Source: Phytophthora hibernalis
Lineage: Eukaryota; Oomycota; Peronosporomycetes; Peronosporales; Peronosporaceae
DNA length: 64,000 nt
Direction: 5' to 3'
Assembly (NCBI GenBank): GCA_012656075.1
Contig: JAAKBF010000012.1
Location: forward strand, 434,001 to 498,000
A program made the position numbers and the translations under genes. Below the pieces are notes generated by a model, which worked only from the letters and a program-made list of their open reading frames with translations, ran no database searches and had not been told where the DNA came from. Below are positions 53,180 to 63,287 of the stretch, piece after piece; the first letter of the stretch is position 1, and each line of letters begins with the position of its first letter.

Positions 53180-55620
53180 GTCCTGGGATAGATCATATCC
53201 TTATCGTTGGCGTCTCGCACTACGATCACCATCGGCTCAGGACCTTGGTCCAAATTATCTGCATATCCTTCAGATAGCAAATAAGTTCGTGAAGAGTATC
53301 GACGTAGGTTTCTACCCAGAGACGAACCATATCAATGTCAATGCTTTGCGACATGAGCAGGTGGAGGTGGAGAGTGGGGCAACGCAGCGCGCCCAGTCGT
53401 TCTTGGTGCCCTCATCATCAGACTGGTCGATCACATTCTGCGAATATGACTACCATTTCGTGACTTTGGGGCATTTCCAATACGTTTGTATTAAGAGTAC
53501 CATTTGAAGTCTCCTAAATGTCCTGAGTCAGAAGGGCGGGAACCGTCTTGTCTCGGAAGCAATCCGGCTTGACGGGATTGCTGCTCAACTTTGCGCTGAT
53601 CAGCAACGGGAGGATAAGATGGCGGCCCTATCGCAGTTGAGACGGGATGGTCGCTCGGTGACACAACTCTAGCTTTTGAAGGGGCCCTGTGATTAGAGAA
53701 ACGGGGTACCCCAGTTTTCGAATTGAAGGACCGGTCAAGGAAACTCCGGCGGCGACTGCATCGAGGCATCACAAGGGTGGAAGGCGCAGGCATGAATAAT
53801 ACAAGGACAAGGACAAGGGAGTGCTGAAACGACAGAAGGGGTATCAACTCAGGCACGACACAACTGCAGAGGATAGTACGATTGCATAGGAATAGGAGGA
53901 CGGAAGGATGGCCGCCTCCTAGAGCAGGAAAACTCAGTCATGAAAAGCCTTGGAACCAGCAAGTTAATTTCTTTTGTATTGATTTGTTAGTGTTGATCTA
54001 CTCTCCGGTACGCACCTTACTGCCATACACCTCGAGGACCGTCCTAATGCAAGGCGGCTCGCGACACAGACTACCCATTTAAATTCAAACGGGTACGATT
54101 TTCAGGATGCTCCATTGACCGCACCCTGTACATATCGATTAGGATAGCAAGATCTTTTTAAAGACGGCCGTGCCTTTTGAAAAATGGTGGTAATCATGAA
54201 CACCCTTTAGAAAATGCTGCGCGTCATCGGCGTCGTCAATGGACATGCCTCCTTAATACTGGTACAGATTAACCTGTCCTAAATGATACCTAACACATCT
54301 GATATCCGATACGAAATCGATCCAACGACTTCGTAGTCAGTAAAATGTATGGATTAAATCTGATAACTATCGAACCTGATATCTGATAGCCACTTTAGCC
54401 GGATTTGATTATACCTAGCGTGGCTGAAAGTTGCTCGTAATGGATGCCTTGAGTAGTTTTCTCGTCTTGGTCAAGACAAAATTACTCCGGTGCTTATAAC
54501 TGCATCTTCCGAATGTGTTTACACAGCTTTTCAACGCGATCAGGGTGATCTGGCAAAAATGTATTGTGTATAGTACATTAAGAAGATGAAATGGTAATGA
54601 GCGGTCGCGCTCCCAGCGACCCTGCACTGGGTCAAGGCAGAAGACAGCGCAGGAGAGCAGGATGGCGAGGACAGAGAGGACAGACGAAGACATCGGCGAG
54701 GACGTTGAAGGCAGCGAGGACGGACGTTGAAGGCAGCGAGGACGGACGTTGAAGGCAGCTGGTGGCTGATGGGTCGCGTGGCACGGGTTGACCCGCCCGC
54801 ACAAAGTGATCCCGGATGCTATGAGACTGCATGTCAGTGAAGGGGCGTGCAGGAGGGACGACCAAGACCGAGGAGCAGCAGAAAGCCAAGGATAGCGGAG
54901 GTGCGACGTTGGATCCAAGATGAGGGGTCGGCAGTGAAGCCACGGGGCCACATACGAGTGTAGGGCAGTGGGTAGCTCACTTTAAGATTCGCCGTGAAGA
55001 ACGCAGAGCTCACCAGCAGGAGCAGAAGCAGCAGGCATTGGTAGCTTGAGCTAACGACTAAATACGACAAGCTGAAGTAGTGCAGAGTTCTTGGCGTGGC
55101 GCTTGAGTGTCTGGTAGGTGGGATCAGCACCCACGTGAGATCGCAGGTATCAGCAGTCCTTGACGCAGGCAAGAGAGGGTATGGTATCCCCGGTAACCAG
55201 CTCGGGATTGCATAAGTCCCCGGTATCAAGTCCCCATCACACTCCCTGGTGAACCCTCGGCGAGGCATCAAGTCAGCCACACCACTTCCTGGGCGTACAA
55301 GGAGAAGTCGACCACCAGCGGCCCTACATATTTCATGTGTAGGTAGTCGTATGATTTAGTGGCAGTTGGTGACCGTAGCCACCAGACGGTTACGTTATTA
55401 CCTGCAGTTTTGCATCAAGTGGTGGTTGTAGCTTGACTGTCGTTACCGTCTACTGCTAAATCTGATAGTATTGCTATACCTGATACAGCCGTTGGCCACG
55501 GATGCTATCAGGTGTGCCAGGTCAATCTGTAGTGGGAATTCTAGGTGATATCCCAAATCTCCCACTATTGAATTTCGTTGTCACATCCGGAACGACCAAA
55601 ATAAAAACTAGAGGATTGGG
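53180..55620. other. No recognised gene
   Basis: Only low-complexity frames. A 22-bp minisatellite lies at 54701-54759. The GC-rich block 54600-55300 has open frames on the minus strand with leucine/serine runs (LLLLLLLVSS) that look compositional. Possibly LTR or subtelomere-like filler; nothing supports a call. Confidence 0.4.
54701..54759. repeat. 22-bp minisatellite
   Basis: gacgttgaaggcagcgagga occurs with a 22-bp period, 2.7 copies (54701, 54723, 54745), preceded by degenerate gaggac repeats. Confidence 0.9.
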
Positions 55621-56244
55621 CTGGTACAAACAACGACGGAAAAGACGTGAGACACAAAAAGACGACTTCATTTAGTAATGTTTTTGTCGTCCATACATTA
55701 ATTTTAGCCAATCAAAAGAAATTGCGGCCTAAAAAAATGGCTGGTGCCAGACGATAGTCCGGGTGTAGGAAGCTCGGCATGCTCTCATTTTCAAATGGGA
55801 AAACCAGCTTCCTACACCCTCAAGCAGAAGAGACGCACTCGCCCTTGTTCAGCGAGTGGGGTTTACGCCACCGCCAGCCAACTTTGCTATCCCCGCCGTA
55901 CCGTCGAAGACTGGGCGATGCTGCGCGACAGCATCCTTGCGTCCAAGGGCTCGGCGAAGTCGAAGACGTTGAAGGGGCAGGGGAGAAAAGAGGTGGTCCC
56001 TTTCTCCTTTGTCCTCGTCACGTACATGAAGGACCAACGCCGCCAAGAAAATGTACGTCAAAATGATAAAATATGTTTATTTGAGCACAGCACTAATTAT
56101 TTAAAAGTTTGTGACGACATCGCTCGTCATGGAGTTTATTAGAGACAACGTCGGAGCGTGGCTAGACGACTACTATGCAGCCAAGAAAAGCGAATTGAGC
56201 GGCAACAGAGCTCTGAAACGACTGTGTCAACGCTTCATGCATCG

Positions 56245-56322
56245 GTACCAATACATGCATTTATTTATTTTGAAACTTTGTATTTATTTATATGATTTAA
56301 CAATAATTGTAATAATGTTTAG
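56245..56322 (+). other. Intron in pogo-like transposase
   Basis: 78 bp, AT-rich, gtacca...atgtttag, in-frame length. Removal joins CQRFMHR to HGFSSQTPQEPK. Confidence 0.7.
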
Positions 56323-56591
56323 TCACGGGTTTTCGAGCCAGACCCCTCAGGAACCTAAACTTCAACGTGAAGCGCTTGCTGCAGCTCAAGTTGAGTTTTC
56401 ACTGGACGTTTGGTCAAAATTCGGTTCCTACGGTGCCGATTCAATCTACAACGTGGACGAAACGGCGATTTACTACGAAATGTTCCCGCGGAAGACTTGG
56501 GCCGAAGTTGGACGCCGCGGTAGTTCTCGAGTCATCGGGTTTTCCAAAAAGCCTGGGCAAATGACTGCTGTGCTGACGGTTCGTGCTGATG

Positions 56592-56661
56592 GTAAGTTTT
56601 ATTTTGTTTTTATACCTGGTTTTATTATGCTGTTATTTACTAAATAAATGTTATTTTACAG
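56592..56661 (+). other. Intron in pogo-like transposase
   Basis: 70 bp, gtaagttt...ttttacag. It joins TVRAD to GKKLPILFIM and restores the frame. Confidence 0.85.
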
Positions 56662-57369
56662 GAAAAAAACTACCCATTCTTTTCATCATGCGGGGCAAAC
56701 CTGGTGGACAAATTGAGCAGAATCAGCTCAAGAAATTCCCTAAGGGGTATTTCTACATCGTTCAAGAGCAAGGCTGGATGGATCGCCGCGTGTGGAATTT
56801 TTACGCGACCGAATTTCTCAAGTTTGAAATCGAAGGATAGTCACGTTTTGGTAGAAGGACAGAGAGTGATAGTAGAAGAAACTTGTGCTGCTGTGTGCCC
56901 ATTGCCCCCAACAGCACCTCGGTTTGCCAGCCGTTAGACGTGGGGGTGATGGGCCCACTAAAAATTCGATGCGTGGCAAGTGGCGCTCCTATGCTTTGAA
57001 AAAGGGTGCCACACCATTTGAAAAAGGTTGCATGCTGTCGAAAAGACAATTGCAGCTTGGGAAGGCCTAAACGCTTCAACGGTGGTGAAGAGCTTTGAAA
57101 AGGCAATTCCCCGCTTTCCTACCGTCATGGTTTAGTCAGAATTAATGCAATAAACATTTGCCTTTCTTGATTACTCAGTCGCTGTTTTTTGTTTTTGATG
57201 TGATTTTTAAATTTAATAATAGCCAATCCGAATGCATTATATCTGACGTCGTCTTTTTCAGTCGCCCACGTTATCTTCCCTATACTATCAGTGTTAACAC
57301 CTGTCAAGGTCGTCTTTTTCCGTCGTTGTTTGTAGTGCTGTTTGGTTTTAGGGTACGATTGTGATTATC

Positions 57370-58068
57370 TTGACGATGCTTGAGACACGCTGCCGCGAAC
57401 TCGTCGCCGCATAGCTGGGGCACCTGCAGCCGCAACGCCAAGGCATTCCACATGTCACGATACAAACGGATACGACGATAACGTCGAGTGCGTTGGTGGA
57501 TCAGTTAATCACTCGCCCGTTGCCGTCCCAGCCAATTGCTGCTTCTCAGTCTATACGAGTTCGCGCATCTACTGGGCAATTTCGAGCAGTGCTCCCACGC
57601 CAACCGAGGCACAAACTGATGGGAGAGTTTACAAATGTGCGTGGGGGCGTGAGGGACGAGCGTCGCCAGGTAGAAAGACCAGATCTGCAAGAAGTTTGAG
57701 GTCTGCGTGAGCGCCTCGTCGTCATTACTGCTTGTCGCCACAGGCCCTATCGATGCATGGTTCTTCAGGTATGCCGAGCAAGTCGCCACAAAGCAGGAGC
57801 AGATCGTGGTGGCCGTGGAAAGCGTATCTTGCTCCGACCACGGCACGTTGTTCGCTGAGCCTTCTGTGTTTGTAGCTGGTTGATACAGAGTCGAAAGCAG
57901 CGGCTCAAAGAAAGTTGTGATCAGTTGCCACTGCTCCTGCTCCGGGGCTACGTGACAGCAAAGCAGGAACAAGTCCAGATACCCTTTGACGACGCCAAGC
58001 CGTTGTTGACAATGTAGTCGAGTCGATTGATAGATAACGACTGAGAAGAACGAGTCTGTTTCTATCAC
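57370..58068 (-). pseudogene. Helical protein fragment, possible captured host gene
   Basis: A 187-codon minus-strand frame (58068-57505) of convincing composition: VKGYLDLFLLCCHVAPEQEQ, WQLITTFFEPLLSTLY, LQIWSFYLATLVPHAP. After a slip, coding continues to about 57370 (YRDMWNALALRLQVPQLCGD). It looks like an alpha-helical repeat protein; an exportin/importin-like origin is a guess. It has no own promoter or start and lies directly upstream of, and opposite to, the Helitron genes, as expected for a Helitron-captured fragment. Confidence 0.4.
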
Positions 58069-58105
58069 GTTCGAATCGTGTTTTCGGCGTATAAGTAGTG
58101 GTCTG

Positions 58106-58780
58106 TTGCTCTACATGACGCTTGCGTTGGTTCGTGATATATGGTCTGATCGGGCTGCTTCCGCTGCGCTACGGCAACCTGAAGCGCGTGTCGGAATTCG
58201 TGAGGGCCTACAACTGCTTCCGTGTCGAGGGAATAGGCAGAACAACGTTTGTGTTGATGTATTCGGGACAGATGTTCCTGCTAGCGGAAATTGGCTTTAC
58301 CACGCTGTATGGACAGCAGCTGAGCTTGCAGGTGTTCGCCAACCTTTCGGGATGTCAGCGTCAGAACATGTGTTTACGCTAAGGGTCAGAGTTGGAGTGA
58401 TGGTGGTGCGTCTTCTACAAGAAAACAAGTTACACGATGCGTTTGGAAATAATTATCTCCATGTGGGAGACTTAGTGGCTCGTCCAAATCAATATCTCGA
58501 GTATTCCGGGGTGATACCAATTATGGCGATGGCGAGCATGCTAAAGCGGCAAATTGTGACATTGTGTGCTGATGGAGTTTTCGTTGTTACTCCTGAAGAT
58601 TAAAGTTTTTGGTTGATGACCCTGTCGTTGATGAACCTGTCATTATTTATCATTGCGCGGCGGGTCATGTTGCCGAAGCTGTTCGCCTGTGTGATCGAAA
58701 TCACTATATCGCGGCATGTTTTTCAGATGCTGATGCAAGGCGTACGTTTTACAATTTTCTTCGGAGAAGAAGTGCAGTCA
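58106..58780 (+). pseudogene. OTU-like cysteine protease domain of Helitron
   Basis: VCVDVFGTDVPASGNWLYHA matches the OTU core D-G-x-G-N-C-L-[FY]-x-A, except that the catalytic Cys is Trp (TGG at 58292-58294). The downstream half continues after a TAA at 58601: the end of the fold with NHYIAACFSD (about 58705) supplies the expected His. Some Helitrons carry an OTU domain; its role in transposition is not settled. With Cys lost this copy should be catalytically dead. Confidence 0.7.
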
Positions 58781-60415
58781 TAACCGAACAGAACGGAGGA
58801 GAGGTTGTAATCGTGGATAACCCTGCGAAGCGGTTGTACGAGACTTCTGAAGATTCGTACGAGGTACCACGGAAGCGCGCTAGATCACAAAAGACTTGCG
58901 TCAAAAAAGCAAGCTTGCAACGAAGGCGTGGATACGAAAGGACAGTTTGTGAAGGAAGACTTAAACACCTGTCTGAGAGCAGATTGAACTTGCTGCGACG
59001 GAATTTTACGAAGCATCCGCGGCTCGCATTGCTTTATTTTCACTGCTGCTCCACGGATCTGGAGACGTGCGTTTTCGCCGATGAGAAACTTGGATCTTCA
59101 GATAGCGAGGCTACTGAATCTAGATTATTGAATGCTCTCGATGAACCTATTGGTGCAAAGGTTGCAAAATCCTGTTACGATCGCGTTAGTTGCAGTTCTG
59201 CAAGTTCAGAAGACCTTTGGGCTTGCGCGTCGTGCTGCGAATTTTTAAACACGGTTGAGGATGTTGTGAAATTCGTCGCCGTTGATAAACTACACAGAGG
59301 TTTTGAATTAACATCATCGGAGCGCAAGATATCAACCTGATTCCAAGTTGGGCTGTGGAGCAACACCTCCAAGTATTGTTCGCAGAGGGAAAACGCTATC
59401 ATTTAAATCCTGAGATAGTTGACGACTTTGCTGCAATTCCACTATGTAAGAAGTGTGCAGAGGATCCCCGCAAATCAGAGTTTAGCCTCGCTTCCGGGCA
59501 CGACTACGGGCGTCTCGAAGAACTGCCCGAATTAGGAGACATTGCGAGTAAATGCATTGCTCCTATCAGACCATTCAAACTGGATATTGCTCTCTTTGGA
59601 AAACATAGCTTCGATCACTCGATTTGTTTCCCATCTGACGGTCCTGTGGAATGTTGCCGTGCACCTCGGAGGAGTGCATGCCAAGAGTGACGTTTGTGGG
59701 TCCGCGTGGAAAGTGGAAAACATGAAGAAGACCATTGAACGGATTTTTGAGCTGCCTGTTGATAGCATGTACGAATGGATGCGGGTTCTCTCGCGAACGC
59801 ATTCGTAGTTCGTAGATAATCACATTTGCGTCGATAAATCGGATGGAGCGAGAGACGCGTTACCATCTCTAGAAAAAAAGATCTACGAGGAAGTCGAAAT
59901 CAGTGAGTGCATCCGCTCGATCCATCGACGATGCTGTAATTGCCGAGCGGTTTGGCGATGAGTATGCGGATGATGGTTCGGGGTGTCAATTATCTCCAAA
60001 TCAGCAGTGTTGAAGGATGTTGATGGTTTGAATCTATCGACAAGGAATGCAGCCGTTGAAGCGATGATTTTGATGCTTGATAAGAAGGCTGAGAATGGGG
60101 TCGAGTTTCCTCTTGTGACTGTCCATCGTGGTGATGAACCTATAACAGAGTGGTCCCAGAACGGCGATATGATAGCCGCAGCGTTTCCGTGTCTTTTTAT
60201 GAGGGGGCAAACATTTGCCCAGCGGGACCTGGCCTGCAAGCTTGATAAAACACTTAATGCCGTACTACGATGGAAGGTTTGAAAAACAGACGGCTCTTGT
60301 GGCGATGTTGTTTAATCAGCTCCAGCGCCATACAGCAGTAAGAAGGGCGGCTCACGTTGGCTCAAGTCGGGCAGCTGCACTTTTCCAGCTCGGAAAGTTG
60401 GCATACTCGAAATAA
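58780..60415 (+). pseudogene. Helitron Rep-helicase, N-terminal region
   Basis: 58800-59340 holds a Lys/Arg-rich linker and CASCCEFLNTVEDVVKFVAV. 59340-59690 contains paired-Cys sequences. 59983-60282 reads VEFPLVTVHRGDEPITEWSQ then MIAAAFPCLFMRGQ, the Helitron-like N-terminal motif ending in A-A-F-P-x-L-F. Then YYDGRFEKQTALVAMLFNQL continues to 60415. Frames break at 59338, 59688 and 60280. Confidence 0.75.
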
Positions 60416-62028
60416 ATTTACGATGTACTTGTGAGCGCAAAACAAAATCCCGAATCTCGAGAAGCAAAACGCGTGAATGGGTACCTGTTACGGATATTAT
60501 CGTTGGTTGGGGTTGTATCTCCTTTTCTCCGTTTGATCGTGCAACCACGCGGCCTAGAATCGGTTCTTTGAGAGCGAGGTATGGTATTCCGCAGCATTGG
60601 GTCACGATCGCTCCTCCGGAGCACCACAATCTCGAATTGCATCGCGTTGCGGCTCTTCGACAAACAAATGCTTGGAATCAGCCTGGCATTTTTTCAGCGG
60701 AAACAGTGCACTCAACATGATCTGCCGGTTTCGGTGCGTTGCGGTAGTCGTGGCAGGCTTGCTGTATCCAATATGTACCCTGCACTAGCAGCGCGCGTGT
60801 TTGACCGGTGCACAAAGCAGATTTTGAACGACATCGTGATATGCAGAGTAGCTAGCGATACACAAATATATCGGGATTACGCTCAGAGAGAAACCGGCGC
60901 GTACGGGCATAGCAGCGTTTGCCGCTGTTGTAGGGCCTCAAGTTGATGGAAGGCTTCACATGCACATGACACTTTATGGATCAAAGTTCAACCCGTCACT
61001 GCTATCAAGAATTATGTGCTCTCCTGTGCTTTGTGAACGATCCGCACGGTGGCTAGAGTCAATATGCTGCACGCGGTTGGACAATGTCATCCATACGTGG
61101 CGCGACCAATGTCTTACAAAAGACAGATCAATGCCAAAAGCATTCGAAATCGAATTACCAGACCCTGCGGCAAACTTTACAGCTTTTCTACGGGCTGCAC
61201 AGATGCGAGTTGCCACTACAAATGTTCATTCTCACACAAATACCTGTTTCAAAGGCAACAGAGGGAAGTATATGTGCCGATTAGCTAGACCAGCCGGGCA
61301 GCATGATGGGGCTACATACTCGTTGCAAATTCTACGAGAGCGCAAAGGCGATACGCGTGCCGGCGTTACTCCATTCTCACACAAATACCTGTTTCAAAGG
61401 CAACAGAGGGAAGTATATGTGCCGATTAGCTAGACCAGCCGGGCAGCATGATGGGGCTACATACCCGTTGCAAATTCTACGAGAGCGCGAAGGCGATACG
61501 CGTCGGCGTTACTCAATCGTGATTGGCTGCAACTTGAAGCCGCGTGTTCATCGAGCAATTGATAATGGCTATTCGTTCGCAGCAGATGAAGCTTTTCGTG
61601 TGCATGGTGAAGGCCCATTGTTGTGGGAGCTCCGGAGACCAAAAGCAGATACTAAAGTTGTGGAAACCAACCTCGTTCTTGCGGCGCTCACGGCGTCGTA
61701 TACCAATTCTTCATTTATTAACGGCGAAGGTTATGGCGATATGATCGAGGAATACCAACAGGCTTACATGACGAAGGATGATGCCGCTCTAAAAGGAGCT
61801 GCTTCGGCATTACTGAGTGCTGTGGACCATAATTTGAAATATCCTAGCCGGGCTGATGATGATTCTCAGTCCGATGTTCGGATCGGAAAATATCTAGCTA
61901 CCAGAACAGTCAACAGTTTCTCGGGAGCGCGTGAATGGTCTCACGCGTTGATGATTTACGCTATAACTGGACATCGATCGTTCTTGTCAAGTGACACGTT
62001 CTGGTATATTTTCCGTTCGCACTTGTAG
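60416..62028 (+). pseudogene. Helitron Rep (HUH nuclease) region
   Basis: 60680-60900: RCGSRGRLAVSNMYPALAAR and IVICRVASDTQIYRDYAQRE. The metal-binding motif is GRLHMHMTLYGS (His codons 60957-60959 and 60963-60965). Downstream is the Helitron zinc block with HSHTNTCFKGNRGKYMCRLA, then PRVHRAIDNGYSFAADEAFR and TNLVLAALTASYTNSSFING. A 144-bp tandem duplication (61231-61516) doubles the zinc block and disrupts the frame. Rep nicks and joins single strands during rolling-circle transposition. Breaks at 60412, 60570, 60946 and 61289. Confidence 0.8.
61231..61516. repeat. 144-bp tandem duplication in Helitron Rep
   Basis: Two copies (61231-61374 and 61375-61516) that differ by a few substitutions and a 2-bp deletion (gcgtgccgg against gcgtcgg). 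Confidence 0.93.
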
Positions 62029-62097
62029 AGTACGTGAAATTCCTTCGGGCAAAATTAACACCCCGACTGCTACTGGTGTGCCGAGCGACTGTGTTGA

Positions 62098-63265
62098 TGA
62101 TGAATTCATCAGTGTTGAAAAAATTTGGCTCGCATTGTAGACAAAGATAACGAGGAGGACAACTCAAAGTCCAATTTTGCTCCACGAGTAGTAGGTTCCG
62201 GAGTACGCACTTTCAAAACCGATGGAGAAATTGTTTTCGTCACGCGGGCTGAATCGTACTACAACCGAGGATCGAATTTCGTGGACTTTTCTCCTTTGGA
62301 GTTCGAGTGTATTGTTGACGTCGTCCCAGTTGCAAACCGCAAAGTAACGAAGAAAACTGGCGCAGGAGACCGGCTCGAGATGAATTTACTTTCGGCCCGG
62401 ATCACCCTCTCTTCCAAACGCATGTAGGAGTTATTCGCGCGAAGTTTCTCACGCCCGTGTTCGGAGGTGCCCCACCACCAACATGGGGATCCACTGGTAC
62501 TTGCAATGACGCGAGTAAGCGCGATAGACTGGCTCAGTATTTATTATGTGCATTCACGTCTTGGAACTCACGGGGTCCACGGTGGTCGTTCGACGCAGCA
62601 GGTATTATTGACATGTGTGAATCATGGGATAGAAGCTCTGCATCGATTGTAAACAGGGAACGATGTCGCTATGTTCGGAACATCATGAAAAAGGTTATCG
62701 CATCAGTCGCAATGAAGGAAACGCTAGTGATTGGAGAAACAGGGGAGCCGATTACTGGAAACAACCCCGGCCTCGTTCGAAGAACCCCTCTACTAGTGCA
62801 CCAGCGCAGCCAAACGATTCAGAATTTGATGGTGTCCTACCAGCAAGGTGCGATTTATACGAGCTTCTGACACGTGTGGCGGCAGGGTCTGCTAGTAGGC
62901 GCACTGGTATCGCGTCGGTGAAGGCGACGTTTGCTTCCGTGTTAGATGAAAATTTCATCTCTGAAGACTGTTCTAACATTGATGGAGCTGATGAGGATAC
63001 CTCGACGCCAATGCAGCCTAGCACGTCTCCGCAAATTCTGATTTTCAATTTTCCAAATCGAGCACGCCTGAAGGCGGGTTTCAGAGCTTGTCACGGGTTG
63101 CCAGATCGGTCCAATCGTTCCAACCCGATTAAACATTTTCAACTCGTGAACCGAATCATAACTGTGGAGATTATGGCCGCGGTACAGGCAATGGATATCG
63201 TTCGGTCGAACCGGAAGGCGATATTGACTCAACTGATCTATCCAAAGAACGATATGCAGTCGTGA
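62098..63265 (+). pseudogene. Helitron Rep-helicase linker
   Basis: YYNRGSNFVDFSPLEFECIV (about 62260) and DASKRDRLAQYLLCAFTSWN (about 62510) match the region between Rep and helicase in Helitrons. A Ser/Asp-rich stretch (62800-63020) is followed by FNFPNRARLKAGFRACHGLP. Breaks at 62427 and 62705-62760. Confidence 0.65.
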
Positions 63266-63287
63266 AAACAGTCATTGACGGCATTGA

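Larger units (their letters stand above)
55744..57070 (+). pseudogene. pogo-like DDE transposase
   Basis: Exons: 55744-56053 (basic N-terminus with a helix-turn-helix-like VEDWAMLRDSILASKGSA); from about 56111 to 56244 (IRDNVGAWLDDYYAAKKSEL); 56323-56591 (DSIYNVDETAIYYEMFPRKT, first catalytic Asp, and GQMTAVLTVRADG); and from 56662 (GKKLPILFIMRGKPGGQIEQ; DRRVWNFYATEFLKFEIEG). A stop at 56838 coincides with loss of the LLVDN-type block that carries the second Asp; similarity resumes with DSHVLVEGQRVIVEET and then, after a slip, a QPLDVGVMGPLK end holding the third acidic residue. So the catalytic core has a small internal deletion and the copy is inactive. Cut-and-paste transposition at TA sites is the family function. 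Confidence 0.85.
55627..57332 (+). mobile_element. pogo-like Tc1/mariner-superfamily element
   Basis: 1706 bp flanked by TA (55625-55626 and 57333-57334). Inverted ends are CAAACAACGACGGAAAAGACG on the left and CAAACAACGACGGAAAAAGACG read inward on the right. Subterminal AAAAAGACGAC motifs recur at both ends. One interrupted transposase gene with three introns lies inside. Confidence 0.92.

Noticed and set aside
54415..55280. Leucine-rich minus-strand frames resembling a signal or membrane protein
   Set aside because: They lie in a low-complexity GC block with a minisatellite, and the hydrophobic run is compositional. No conserved features.
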